The notes beneath the pieces are model-generated. The model was not told the DNA's origin. It worked only from the letters and a program-made list of their open reading frames with translations, and did not search any database. This document shows positions 24,115-36,204 of a stretch of DNA of 64,000 bases, piece by piece. Positions within the stretch are counted from its first letter, which is position 1; each line of letters starts with the position of its first letter. This DNA comes from Panicum virgatum (lineage: Eukaryota > Streptophyta > Magnoliopsida > Poales > Poaceae), in assembly GCF_016808335.1 (NCBI RefSeq), contig NC_053142.1:45179674-45243673 (forward strand), read 5' to 3'. The position numbers were made by a program, and so were the translations under genes.

Positions 24115-25277
24115 CTTACTTAGGATCAATTATGGTCAAAGTAAGGGATCGATGAGACTTGCCTTCGCTTACGTACCCGGCGGCGGCGGCGTCTTCCTGG
24201 TCTCTTGGTTCCTCCGGACTCTCCTCCGGAATCGATTTTGCGGCTCAATCGAGCTGGGGATGAGCTGCGGAAGGAGATCGACGGTGCTCTGTTCTTCGGC
24301 TAGAGGAAGAAGAAGGGCTTGGTCTGTGGCTGGTGTGCACGGCGACGAGCTGTGGATGGTGTGAGGCGTCACGGTGCAGCACCCGGCTCAATTTACAGGC
24401 GGCCAAAGGCGGTTCGTGGCGAGAAAAATCTCGGCCGGCGAACTGTGCGCGGCGACGACGGCACAACGACGTCGCGGAGTTCCAAGACTGGCAGGACGAT
24501 TCGACCTGCAGAGGGGCATGGCTCAGGCGTGGATTGCGGAGGGCGGCCTGGCTGGTCGGACGTGCACGAGGGCATCGTCGAGCTGCTGCTCTCTCTCTGC
24601 TCGTGGCGTTCTCTCAAGTTCGGCAGTGACGTGTCCGAGTCCGGCAGCGCGGCGTCTCCTTGGGGTAAGGTCCACTTGCACGACGAGATGTGTCGATGGT
24701 GCATCAAAAGCTGAGAAGGCGGTGGCGGACAACTTGCAAGCTCCTACACGCATATTGCTGGCAGGAATGGAGGTCGGTTCCCGGCGCCGGGGCGTGAGTA
24801 AAGGGGAGTAGGTGCTGCTATCGGTTGACTGTGAGTTATTGCGATGTACGGCGAGGTCGCGATGCTTCCATGGAAAGGGACTGGTGAGCTTTGTTACAGG
24901 TACTGTCATGGCATTTCTTGCTACTGGAAGGTGAGGGCGTGCATCTGTGTTGCTCCTGGACAGGGAAGGAAAAGGTAGGCTTTTGCGTGAGGGAAGAAGA
25001 TAGACATTTTGTGCAAGGAATGGGTTGCTGTAAAGTGTTTTCAATTGGGGTAGCACAAATGATCTTGGTGAGATTAGGAGGTTGTTCAGTAAATAAAGGA
25101 GGGCAATGATTAAGTTGGTTGTGTGAATTATATTAGTCCTAGGAAAGTCCTTCGTATAGAGTAGAGACACGGGTCTTGTAATGAAGATTGTTTGTTAACG
25201 TTGATCAAGTTAACTATATAATCGAGAAGTATACTTAAATTTTATTTTGTTGATGAAAATTGGGATGTTACACAAGT

Positions 25278-27506
25278 TTCTAAATAAAAAGTAGACAATT
25301 TGGTCATCATGTTTTAGTGCTAATCAACCTTTGAAAGTTTCCATCATCTCGATAGTCATATAAATACAAATACTAGGTCCATGTGTATTTGCCAAAGAAT
25401 GCCTAGTCAACTCTCATTGTTGTGTCTACAATGGTGTTACATTGTTGTTGGCATCTAGACTCGTGAGACAATTATCTCTTAATCACTAGTGTCATATTTG
25501 ACTCAGATTACGGACTTGGAAGAACCAAAGGTGTATTATTGTTATTTTGTTAATTTGATCAGGTGTTGGGTGACTAGTTGTGTTCTCTCTTTCCTTGTAG
25601 ATTAATGAGCTAACGGATAGATGCATGATTGCTACTCTTTTTTTACTTCACATGCCACTCCCCAATATGAATGTTCTTTTTTTTTCGTTTGTTGATTAGA
25701 CAATATGAATGTTCCGACAAACCAACATTTTTTTTATTACAAAAAGCTTGATATCGTTACGTTAATAGTGCTACTATATTTTTTCCCCGCTCACAGTATC
25801 TGTCATGGTAACTTCAGCAACCGGATTTTAACCATGCTCCCTCTTTACGTCTTTACCACTCCAACATCAACACAGGAAGTTGTGCCGGGCTAATCAGCTC
25901 TCGACAAGTGCCCATCCTGGAGCCGAGCCAGCGTCCGAAAGCGAGCCGGTGCAGCCGAGCCAAGCTTCATCGGCTCACGTGCCCGGTCACGTGCGGCCAC
26001 GTACTCCCAGGCGGTAACTCAGCGTGGCTGTCGGCCATGGCCGGGCACGTCAGGAGCTCGCCTTTCTTGGGAACGGGCCGTGCTGTGCCTGCTGAGACCC
26101 ACGCCACGCGTCCCGCTGCAAGTAGGCCCCACCACGCAGCCCCACGCTCTATGTTGCCCTGCAGGTTGCCAGGGCAACGACTGGAAGGAAACCGTGTAAC
26201 CCTAGGGATGCTCCAAAAGTTAGAGCGATGAGAACGCTGCCGGCCTGCCGCATTTACTAATGCATCTTGCGGTCCAGCAATGACACTTCATTTTGTTCAT
26301 CTCATCATCTGGATCTCTCCATTCAATACGGAATAGGAAAGCATTTATCTCAATTTTTAGTCACCGAGAGTTCTTACATGAGCTTATTATAAAAATAATT
26401 AATTTACAGATATTCATGTGTATGTACTTGTTGAAAAGAAAGTGCATGTGTGCAAGGCATGTACAATTCTTGGTAAGTACAAATTCATTTTTCCAGGATT
26501 AGCAGCCGATAAGTTATCACTTCTGCTGCTATCATCACAAAGTCTGAATATATAAGAGGGATGCTGAGATCTGGAACAGTGCATCATGCATACTCGATCT
26601 CAACTCACTAGCATTATATTGAGGATACAAAAAAATTGCATGATTTGTTGTTTTTTATCAACACAAAGTAAGCACTACTTGAGGTTACAAAGCTACGTAC
26701 TATAAAAAGGAATCCAAGCATTTGGATAAGACGTACGTAAGTACATTGCACTGTTTTTGTTTCGTTTTTTTGCTTCTTCTTCTTCTGATCTCCTCACTGC
26801 TTTCGGGTATCTTAGGTTGTGTAACCACCATTTTTTTAAGGGTGCAACTAAAATATAGAGCTCGTCAATCACAGGTGTGTTGTAAATTAAAAACTTGGAT
26901 TGGATTGCAAGTTTTCATGCTGTCTCAGGCGAAGGTGATTACCGCATAAACTAATCATCTAATTATACAATCATTAATCATGTGTCCACCTTTCACCAAT
27001 ATGGAGCTTTGGATACCTTAGATCTCAGAAGGAAAAAAACTCTGGATTCCTTATTATTATTAGGACGTTGGTATAGAGACTGTAACGACGGAGTAATACT
27101 TAATTGTCAAACATGTTATCAAGTGGAAGCTAAGTGCACACACGTTAGTTCTTAAACTTGTTCAGGAGTACTATATATTAATATGCAGATTTGAATTTCT
27201 AAACTTGCCAACTATGTCACTTGAGCGTGTGCGTATATACACACCCAGTTTATATGGGGTAATGGGGGCCATCTTAGCGTTGAATCTAGTAGCTATGGGC
27301 ACACATTTTCTCTTCTTGTGCAATCAAGTCAGACCTTTATTTTATCAGTCTGCACTACTGTCTCCTCTTTGATCTTCAATTTTGAAAATTCAGCTAGAAT
27401 ATTGCTTGCATGTATGGAACCCAATCTACATTGATTTTCCCGGCCATGTTCACTATATATATATATATATATAATTGGCATGTCCGGATGCACGCTTACG
27501 ACTAAA
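25278..27506. other. Intergenic; GC-rich island and lone TATA box
   Basis: Mostly AT-rich. A GC-rich island at about 25890-26170 contains G-box/ABRE-like CACGTG cores (about 25977-26000). A TATA-like TATATAAG lies at 26549-26556 with no convincing ORF downstream, so an unrecognised non-coding transcript is possible. A short (TA)n run lies near 27453-27472. Nothing firm is supported. Confidence 0.4.
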
Positions 27507-27736
27507 GAGGTGTTTGGATACAAGTGGCTAAACTTTAATCCACTTATTTACATGCCAAATAGTCGGTTCAAATATATGCCTAACTATTAATCTAAATACA
27601 CAGATAATGGCTAATTAGTTATTAGAATCCATTAGCCCTTGATTATTAGCTCTCATTATCTCTCATGTTTAGTCCCATTAGCACATCTAGAGCTAAACTT
27701 TTAGCACCCCTGTTTTAGCACATCCAATCCAACCAC
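27507..27736. mobile_element. Degenerate MITE with GGTGTTTGGAT-type ends
   Basis: The left end GAGGTGTTTGGATAC and internal CTAAACTTTAA resemble the right-hand CTAAACTTTTAGCACC and CATCCAATCC in inverted orientation. These ends are common in grass MITEs. No clear target duplication is visible, so class and boundaries are uncertain. Confidence 0.4.
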
Positions 27737-27846
27737 CACTACCGGAAACTCGTAGTTTCCCGTGTGCCAGAATCTTTGCCGTATGCACTATCTCGGGGTT
27801 TACCGTGTGCCCCTGGCACACGGCAAAGGGGGGGTCTCCCGTAGTG
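27737..27846. mobile_element. 110-bp mini-CACTA element, TSD CAC
   Basis: Left end CACTACCGGAAA, right end CCCGTAGTG, flanked by the 3-bp duplication CAC at 27734-27736 and 27847-27849. Internal TTGCCGT and GTGTGCC motifs recur in both orientations, as in CACTA subterminal repeats. Non-coding and dependent on an autonomous EnSpm/CACTA transposase. Confidence 0.8.
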
Positions 27847-27849
27847 CAC

Positions 27850-29070
27850 CTCCTAATAATACTACACAAGTGATTGATGGATCGAAGGGTGCGTGACGAA
27901 TTATATATTCCACACCACCAGCAGCTAGCTAGTTCATCGATGGATCGATCGATCTGTGCGTGCCGCATGGACTGGGCGCACGCACCGCACCAGCAGCCGC
28001 CGCTAGCTCGTGATCTCCGGCCGGCGAGCAAATGAGGTTTCGTTCTTTTCGCCGTCTTTTGACCGGTCGCGGGCGTCGTGGTGGCCGAGCCGGCCGATCG
28101 ATCGGTCATCGGTGGAGATGCCCTAGATCTTGGGCAGCTAGCTGCGTGCGACCAGCAGTGGTGGTTCCAAGGACGGCGACTCGTGCCCAGTTGCACTATT
28201 TTTAATCCGCGTGACAACTTTACTCGCCCGCTCGCCCGCTAGCTTTAAGAAAGCTTAGCGCGATCGAGCGCTAGCAGGTAAGCAAGGTATAGCCCCAGGC
28301 ACGACGGCACAATTGATTAATTAATCGCTCGCTAATTAATTGTGCGCGTCATGGTCCCTAATCCCGACAAACACGCTGCCTTTTGGCCAATGGCGCGAGG
28401 ATAAGCCCGAGACCGGGGGCGCGCGCGCCTGCTAATGGCGTGATTAAACCTAGCCTATTCCCTCGTCGAGTCCGCGCGCGACGACGGGGAAGACCACCAA
28501 AGCCGCAGCTGCTGATGGCAAAGCACACATCGATCTACGCATGCAGGCAGGAGAGCGATTCGAGAAAGGAGATCGATCAAGAAGAAGAGAGACGCCACCG
28601 CCCCCAGCAGGAGACGATCGAGAGGCCAATTCGGTAAAGCTCATCTCGGCGAGGCGAGCGTTCAGATGCAACAGCTGCTGCTGCGCTAATTCTCCTGATT
28701 CACACGTAGGTCATATAATTTGGTTTCGTGCCACTAGCTAGTTTGTGTGCATTGGTTGGCCTGTCGCTGTTTTCCGGCCACACAAGCTGAAAGCAACAGC
28801 GGGAAAGTCCAACCTCCGGGATGGCTTCACAGCCGCTGCCCATGGCCGTTCGTGATTTCGGATATGTCACCGAGAAATGCTGTCGGCTAGCTAGCTTGAT
28901 CCCTAGGCCTGTTTAATTTAATCCTCCTCCTTTTTTTTTTCTGATCGAGTACATGTTGTACAGCAGCTTGGAGAGGACACAGCACCCACACCACACGCAA
29001 CGCCCACGCACATCCAAGTCGTAACATACGCGCGCCTAAACAGGATTGAAAGTCAATCCTCACATATATA
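27850..29070. other. Intergenic GC-rich stretch, no gene recognised
   Basis: Contains many GATCGATC/CTAGCTAG-type palindromes and GC-rich blocks at 27950-28190 and 28370-28650. Open frames on both strands show no recognisable domain. It may be promoter-like or conserved non-coding sequence; nothing can be assigned. Confidence 0.4.
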
Positions 29071-29312
29071 GGTCTATTTGGTTGAGCTCCATTTAATTCT
29101 AATTCTACGAGAGAAGTGATTCTCTTTAATTCTCTGGCATAAACTGTTTTCTAGAATCGGAAAAGGCTACTCTTTTTTTCCAGCTCCGATCCCAGCCTCT
29201 TAGTTCATTTCACATATCGCATAATCAGCAGAGAATCATCGCTTCTATCAGAAAAATTGTTTCCGTTGGATTCAGCCGAGAACCAGTTTTAGGAGCTCTA
29301 CCCAACACACCC
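29071..29312. mobile_element. MITE with GGAGCTC-type terminal repeats, copy 1
   Basis: Left end GGTCTATTTGGTTGAGCTCC; the right end GGAGCTCTACCCAACACACC is its imperfect inverted repeat. Internal GATTCTC/AGAGAATCA stretches match, in inverted orientation, the related copy at 36812-37099. No clear target duplication. Superfamily undecided (hAT or PIF-like). Confidence 0.6.
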
Positions 29313-29475
29313 ATAGTTTGGTATAAAATGTTGTCATACCAGTAATTGTAAAAGTTCTCCAGGCTGGGTTATTCACTCTTCTAGTGCAAACATTCACCCC
29401 AGCCCCATCTATAAATTAGTACAGTGTTGAACTAGGTCAGGTTCCTTTTTTAGTAGCATTTCTTTCTGTAGAGAT

Positions 29476-31025
29476 AAAATAGGCATCTTAGTCCCTCAAC
29501 TTCGCTCCGAGGGTCAAGCTGATCCCTCAACTTTCCGATTGGCCAATCTATTCCCTCAACTTATCCTTGGTGCTGATGTGGCCCTTCCTAGTAACATGAG
29601 ACTGATGTGAACAATCATTTTTACCCTTGAGTCCTTCTTCTCATACTCAATTTTTATTATTGTATTATTGTAATTAATCAATGATATGGCATAATAGGTT
29701 CACTGTTGTTTCTCCTAGCATGTTGTTTCTCATATTTATTGAAGTGCCCTGTCCCATTTAATTTAATCTAGATCATATAAGAACAACATGCATATGTTTG
29801 ATCAACTTCCACAGCACTGCTCAAAATGTGACTTGTGAGTTGAGGAAATAGCCAACGGTAAAGAGAACTTTTCACATTAGCCTCATGGTATTAAGGAGCT
29901 TCACATTAATATAAGGATGAATTCACTACTACAAAAAAATTAACTGTGACCTTTAAAAAAGCCCTTGAAGGCAGGCAGGAAAAATAACCGACTCAGTTAA
30001 TGGCCAGCATTAACCTAGGCGGTCACTTTTTATTAACCGATACAGTTATACGAATAGCCTCGCAAAATTGATTAACCGAGGCAGGCACCGTTAAAATGCC
30101 TGCCTCGGTTAATATTGATTAACCAAGATGGTTGTTTTAAAACAATGGCCTCGGTTAATCTATTTACGGAGGCGGTCACCTTAAAAGCCTGGCTTCCAAA
30201 AGGCTCAGGCCCAGGCGAGACCCGATAACTATTGCGATATAAATATATGAAGTTAGGGTTTGGCCACTGATTTCTCTTCCTCTCCCTCTCCCTCCTCAGC
30301 CAACGGCCATTCCTCCCTCGCATGGCGAAGGCGGCGACAGCGGCCATGGTGCGCGGAGCTTGACGCTCAGTGTGCGGCATCAGCCGCGGTGCGCGGAGCT
30401 CGATGCTCAGCATGCGGCGTCCGCGAAGGTAGCGTTTCGCGCGCGGTGGCAAACCGGCGGCGGATCCGGCCAGGAGGGCCCCCCACGGCAGCGACGGCAG
30501 TGCTTCTGGAGCAGGCAGCGCGTGTGACGAGGCCGAGCTCGAGTGGTGGCGAACGAGACCGAGCGATGACGCGGGCCTTCGGCTCGAGCGACATGACTCC
30601 GTCGCGGCCTGGGCCCTTCTCCCGGCCCTCCCCTCCCAGTGGCGGTGGATCCAGCGAGCAGGGACCGGATCCGGGCTCCCCTGGCGGCGGCGCAAGCGGA
30701 GGCAGCGGTCTCCCTCGTAGATGGGCTCGGTGGGACCCTAGATGGACTTGGCGGGCCTATCCACGGGTTTTCTATTTTATTTTTGTTTTTTTATTCGATT
30801 AACGAAGCGGTTGCATTAAAAAACGCATCAGTTAAAGGATTCACCGAGGCCCCGAGGTGGTTGCAAAAACCGTCTTGGTTAATGTTTTTTGCCCGCCTCG
30901 ATTAAGATTTCTGTAGTAGTGATTTGACCTAAAAATAAAAGTTGAGAGACTAAATTGGCCTTTTTAAAAGTTGAGGGACGAACTTGACTCTTAAAGTGAA
31001 GTTGAAGGATTAAAATGTCTATTTT
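29476..31025. mobile_element. Long-TIR non-autonomous element carrying a CACTA insertion
   Basis: The left arm starts AAAATAGGCATCTTAGTCCC and the right arm ends as the inverted repeat of AAAATAGACATTTTAATCC. Similarity continues for about 100 bp, with C-C-C-T-C-A-A-C-T-T repeated three times per arm (left about 29494-29560, right about 30935-31010). Without the nested CACTA element it would be about 550 bp. Long TIRs suggest a Mutator-like MITE, but I could not read a clean target duplication. Confidence 0.65.
29924..30921. mobile_element. Non-autonomous CACTA (EnSpm) element, TSD ATT
   Basis: Ends CACTACTACAAAAA and TTTCTGTAGTAGTG, with the 3-bp duplication ATT at 29921-29923 and 30922-30924. 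Subterminal repeats of the type TTAACCGAGGC occur in both orientations (about 29990-30170 and 30796-30905), the usual CACTA transposase-binding arrangement. The 998-bp element has a GC-rich core (30250-30740) whose open frames show no transposase motif. It may include captured host DNA. Confidence 0.88.
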
Positions 31026-32520
31026 TCCATCTGTAAACATAATACAAATAAAGGTATGCAACACTCTCCTGCGTAAGCAACTAAATAATTTTTCAAGGCG
31101 ATGAGATTAGTATATATAATTTGCCGGTGACTGTGATACCATATAGAATGACGGATTGACGGTTAAGATCGCTTACTATGTTAGTTGCGTGATACTACCA
31201 TAAGTATGTGTGTTCATGTCTCTCCAGCACCATAGATATATATTCCCGATGCAACTCAACCGGTTTATTATTTCGTACCCAGGAAGTTGATTAATCTTAT
31301 AATTCAGAAAGCGGCAAGAAAGCGTTGGGGGAGGATGCACATTTTTATTGGTACATAAACTATATTTTGTCTTAAACATATACATGTGTCGTCTTGTCCT
31401 TCTTAATTTTATGAGATGTACGTCCTTTCTTAGTGATATATTTACTCTATATGTGTAGATGCGCCCGAAGGATTGGAAGATTCTGTTGTTCAATCACTCA
31501 TTGATGAGGATACTACTACTTAATCTAGTGTCACCATGCAAGAAAGTAATAAGTTAACTAAGGGAATAGACAATTCTACACTAACTCGCATGTTGGTACT
31601 AAAAGTAACTTCTAATTCTAGTTTATCTCTTCTTTGCCGGTTCTTTCTGCTAGCTTTTGTTGCTGTTACAAGTAACTAGTGCAAACAATTCGTCCACGAC
31701 ATAGCATAGTTTATGCTCATTAACTATTAAGTCCTCGAATTAGCTGCTAGATTGCCATGTGTTGGAGTTTATAAAACACCACAAAATCTAGCTCCAGTTC
31801 AAGTCAAATACTAGATTATTACTGCAAAAGTCCATATAACCACGGATAATATATTAGATATGAGAAGTGGTTACCCGTAAGCAAACTACATAGAGTTACA
31901 GCCTTATGTTTCTTTTTTATATGTCACTGATGATACTATATAATGAGTACACACGAGCACCTTGTTTAATTTATATATATGCTGTGTGTGCAGAAGTCTA
32001 GACAAATCAACTATATTATCTGACTAGGGGGAGGAAACATATGGAAAGTTGGTTATCGTTAGACGCTTTTGTACGACGCAGTACGTTAATAAATGATGAA
32101 CAGAAAAAGTTCATTTTGTAGGTTACTAGTACTTATATAAGTAAGACAGTAGTAAGTACTTGATTACAGGCCAGGCCTGCAACATCAACATCATTTGTTG
32201 CATCAATCTTTTTATAGTCAATGTAGAGTCATTTCTTTATATTACCCCACTGTGAATGTGCATGTTGCGGGTGAAAGTGCAACTTGTGTTAATCTGTGTG
32301 AACATAACACAGAATTGATAACCTTATGTAAGAGAGTTTATTAACAGTAAAAGCGGAGTCATATATAATACGATAGTAGTAGTAGTAATCAAGCCGAGTA
32401 TACACTTCACATGTACTGTACGACATGATGAACCATGCACTATCTCTTTATCAAAAATACTTCAACGTCAACATATTCTTAATTAATTGTGATTAAATAA
32501 ATCAAATAGGAAAAGATGCC
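31026..32520. other. Intergenic, no gene seen
   Basis: AT-rich sequence with no supported coding, RNA or transposon feature. Confidence 0.5.
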
Positions 32521-32663
32521 CCTGGAAATGTATTTTTAGGGACGGGTTCGTTGCCCGTCCCTGAAAAAGAGGTATTTTTAGCAGTGAGAACTAACCACTG
32601 ATTTTCTACCCGCCCCTAAAAATAGCGTTTTATCCGCCCCTACAAATCTTTATTGTAGTAGTG
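32521..32663. mobile_element. Remnant of a CACTA-like element end
   Basis: Ends TTTATTGTAGTAGTG and contains GCCCGTCCCT and CGCCCCTAAAAAT motifs in both orientations, like CACTA subterminal repeats. The matching CACTACTACAA left end is not present, so this looks truncated. Confidence 0.45.
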
Positions 32664-35447
32664 CTTGCATCAACATTACATTTTCTGTAAGTGCTTTCAA
32701 GTAAACATGAGTGAATTTACAGTGCTCGTAGTTTAATTAAGATAGATGACGCGACAAAACATCATCCCTCATCAGCTCTAATAATCAGTATGCACAATAA
32801 TAAGCATGCATCCCGAACGACCCAAGTGGATGCGAATGATAGGAAATAATGAGAGCTCGCACATGCATGTACACAGTACAGGGGTTATATAGTTTATTAG
32901 GAATTTGGGATTGGCAAAATTAAAGAAGAGAAAAGATTCCGCAAAGACTTTGTTTGCTCGCTCGGAGGCGCATCACCTAATCATGTCGCCACTTGAAGCC
33001 AGCCGCCTCTCTCTTTCTCCCTCCCTCTCCCTCGCATGCACCCACCACCATTACCAAAAGCCAACGGGCGATTAGCTTGCGATTATTATTTTAGGGCTGA
33101 ACGGCATCTTTGCCAGGGTGGAGCCTTTAGCTGAATGGCCGCTAAAGATAAGCACTACATGCACCTATTAAGACCAATAATATTGTACGCGCGTAGTATA
33201 GCATATGGTCCCTTGATAAAGTGACGACACCGGACATGAAATGAGAGGCGCGAACGGGAGGATAGAAGCAGCTGAGTGTGCGATAATAAAAAGGTGTTGA
33301 CCTAAAGGAAATGCGTATGTGCTATTTTTTTTAAGGTGGAGAGAGAAAAATATTAACCGACCAAGAGTTGATTGTGTGTTTGTGCAAACCCCCCTTGTGA
33401 TTGATAATGATTGATTTGTCACCCCTTTCAACTCTATAATTTAGTGGCTTAAACAAATTGTTAATTTGTCATGTCAAATCTAGCTAGCTATGTATTCGCT
33501 CCTGTCATCTCCAGCTAGATATCCGATCCCTCACATAGCTTATACTACTAGCGCTCTAAGCCTGGCCCAAAATGTTATCTTTGGTGTTGTTTATTTACCT
33601 ACGGAAAAGTCTGGCGATCTGGTGTGCGGATGATGGATGCTTGATTCTGCTCACAGAATATGTGACCACACCAAATACTTAATCAACTGCTACTACTATA
33701 TACTATATGCTCAATCTTTCTAAGATTACTATGCATTGGTTATTAACCGCTACTCAGATCATCTGTCATGTTCAATCTCTGTTAGTTCGCTAGAACAAGT
33801 AAACAACGCAGGGGCTTACCTGAATACCTGATGATCCAATAAACACGCAATTACTTGCTGCCGCCGATGTGACTCTTAATTGTTGCCATTCAGCTCGACC
33901 TACCTCTCTGCCTGATCCAACAACGCGGATTGGCTCTCGTACTCATCACTCATCAGTCGATCCATCAACCACTGGCTGTACTTGTGACGGACCGGCGGCC
34001 GCGCCGGCAGATTCAGTCATCTACAGGCAGTCATGCACTACAACGAACCCCAATCGAGCAGAGTGATGCCAAGCCGGAGGCCGTCGTGCACGTGACGGCA
34101 TGGCGTTTACGCATGCGTTCACGTGCGCCGGCGTCGCGTCCGGACCGGACCGGACCACCACCTCCTTGCTGCCGGCCGGCAGGCCGGCCGGGCGCGGCTC
34201 TCTCGAGATATTCGAGCGCCCTAGCTACGACCTAAATCGCTCGGGGCCGGGCGGCCGGGCCACGCATGCGTGTGGCCGGAGCGTGCACGCAGCATAATCA
34301 TGGAGATCGAGATTGAGGGAGGGGAGGAGGCCGAGGACCGGGCGCTGTCCGTCGCGCTGCACGTGCGCCGTGCAGCCGGGCGCGGCCGCCGAGCCGCCGA
34401 GGCGGGGGCCGCAGCATAATCATGTGCGAGCATGCGCCCCTCCACGACGTACCCGTCGGCCCCCCACGCCTCGCCATGTTCCCCGCTCGCCATTGGCCGC
34501 GGCCGCCCCCCGCCCGCGTGGTGCGCAGCGCGGGGGCGGTGCGGCGGTGGGCGGAGGACCACGGCCGCGCCCCGGCTGCCGGAGAAGTCCCCGCCGCCGT
34601 TGTGCGCGATGGGATCCGGAACACAAGCGCCTAAAAATGTCACTCGTTGGGCCGGAGAGACCTGCCCCGCGGAAGTCTTCGGGCCCAGTCGCAGAGTCGC
34701 GTTACAAAATGGGCCGTGATGGGCCCGGTTTCATTCCAGACCAATTAGCTTACTGGGCCGGTACTGTGTTATGGGCTTGTTGACACATTCTGACACACAA
34801 CTAACGCAGCCCCCCCCCCCCCCCCGTTCCCCTCTAGACTGTCTGTAATTTTTCTTGTCAGTAAAAATCATTTTTATCGTGCTAAAAAAAGTAAAAATCA
34901 TTTTTATTTTATTTTATTTTATTAATCAGTGTGATGTGTGAAGTGGGATACCGGTCGGTGCGTGAACTTTAGCCGGCCGGCGGCCGATTCTATGGTCTAT
35001 ACGGGATGTTGGTGCCGCACACACTGATCCTAGTTGTGTCTTACATGTGATTCTCAATTTCATCGAACTTCTACCGTTCTACGTGTATGGTGACGTTTGA
35101 TTTAGTGTTACGTACTAACAAACTTCGGGGAGATTGCGTTTGTTCAACTCTGGCATACACCTGGAATACATTGAAAACCAGAGAAGATTCATCAGTGCGT
35201 CGTTTTAGTTCTTTTTCGGCTAAAAGGGACAAAATTTGCCCTAGCTTTCCACCTAATAATGTACACAAAGTGAGCAATGCAAGATTTCTTGACTAACTAA
35301 AGGACACAGAGAGTTCAAAAAAAAATGCTTACATTCACCTCAAAGATCAAAAGGTAAAACAAACATGAAACCGGGCTGGCCAGCAGCAAAAATTCATAAC
35401 AAAGCAAAAAGGAAGCAATAGATCAAAAAAGGGAGAAAATAGCTATG
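32664..35447. other. Intergenic; very GC-rich block at 33860-34790
   Basis: The flanks are AT-rich. The GC-rich block has open frames in all directions (for example 34221-34643 minus, 34422-34634 plus) without a recognisable domain, a duplicated 14-mer GCAGCATAATCATG (34290-34303 and 34411-34424), and several TGGGCC/GGGCCC motifs at 34640-34770 of the kind found in plant promoters. A poly(C) run lies at 34811-34826. It may be a promoter/first-exon CpG-type island or a degenerate gene; unassigned. Confidence 0.4.
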
Positions 35448-35572
35448 TACCATTAAAAGGTCCCAAAGTTAGATATATACCATCATGATCCACATGTCAT
35501 TGACTCATGTGAGCCCCACACGTCAGTGAGATAACGATGATATATATCTAACTTTGGGACCTTTTAATGGTA
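35448..35572. mobile_element. 125-bp hairpin MITE
   Basis: Near-perfect terminal inverted repeats of about 36 bp: left starting TACCATTAAAAGGTCCCAAA, right ending with its reverse complement. The centre holds a 50-bp spacer with CACATGTCA-type motifs. The transcript would fold into a long hairpin. No coding capacity; superfamily not resolved. Confidence 0.75.
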
Positions 35573-36122
35573 AAGATCCAAATTTTTCAAAAACACAAGG
35601 AATACACATTGTTCAAAGACGCTTATTTAAAAAAAATTCTAATTTTGCACACAATGTCACAATAAGAGTGCCACCACTTTTTTCAATCATCTATGACTCT
35701 GTCCACTGCTAGCTGTTGTGTGATGACCAGTATACCTTTTTCTAACATCTCTGAAACTATATTTTTCCTCGGGTAAAGTGTTGAACCACTTGTGCAAACC
35801 TATCTACTTACGCATTATACATGTACCACTCAGCATGTATCGATGTCAGACTAGTATCAGTTGATACACATGTAGCAAGAAAACGCCCCTCGTTTTGTGC
35901 TAAAGAAACAGGCAACTAAACGGCATGGCTTCTCAGCATATGCCCCCAAAATATAAATAAAACTACAGCTAGAGACGAGGACGACAAGAACGCACCAAGT
36001 TGTTGGACTCTCTCCGAAGTCCGAACCCCAGCTGCTCTCGACAGAGATGTTTTGACTCATCGACAACCTTAGTTAACTAGAACTACGACGCACCTGCACA
36101 CCTCATGTATAGTATATATGGA

Positions 36123-36204
<82 letters not shown>

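Larger units (their letters stand above)
19790..24236 (-). pseudogene. LTR mini-gene of A's 5' LTR, intron hit by solo LTR C
   Basis: Second copy of the A mini-gene. The acidic exon ends at 24162 with donor GAAG|GCAAGT; the terminal exon 19824-19790 follows acceptor CCAG (AG 19826-19825), again ending in TAG. The hairpin GAGTAC-GAAA-GTACTC (19851-19866) is 24 nt before the acceptor. The nested solo LTR C lies inside the intron, lengthening it from about 0.83 to 4.3 kb, and the upstream acceptor AG has become AA. Probably non-functional as it stands. Confidence 0.45.
11511..25272 (-). mobile_element. Full-length Ty3/gypsy chromovirus A (minus), with nested insertion
   Basis: LTRs at 11511-13766 and 19540-25272 (the latter interrupted) both read TGAAGCGCCCC...GATGTTACA on the plus strand. 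The 5-bp duplication CAAGT flanks the whole at 11506-11510 and 25273-25277. Internal order on the minus strand: PBS, an extra ORF, gag, protease, RT, RNase H, integrase, chromodomain-like tail, polypurine tract. Integrase after RNase H defines Ty3/gypsy. The C-terminal chromodomain, initiator-Met PBS and TGTAACATCCC end suggest a Tekay/Del-like chromovirus. The first about 275 bp of the two LTRs differ at roughly 14 sites by eye, mostly transitions. Several stop codons make this copy defective on its own. Confidence 0.93.
19540..25272 (-). repeat. 5' LTR of element A, split by solo LTR C
   Basis: About 2228 bp of LTR once the 3500-bp insertion at 20615-24114 and one copy of its CTTAC duplication are removed. 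The sequence otherwise matches the left LTR closely, with small indels in the GC-rich half and near 25010. Confidence 0.92.

Noticed and set aside
34721..34741. GGGCCCGGTTTCATTCCAG resembles a miR166-type end
   Set aside because: Several mismatches to the conserved microRNA and no matching star arm nearby.
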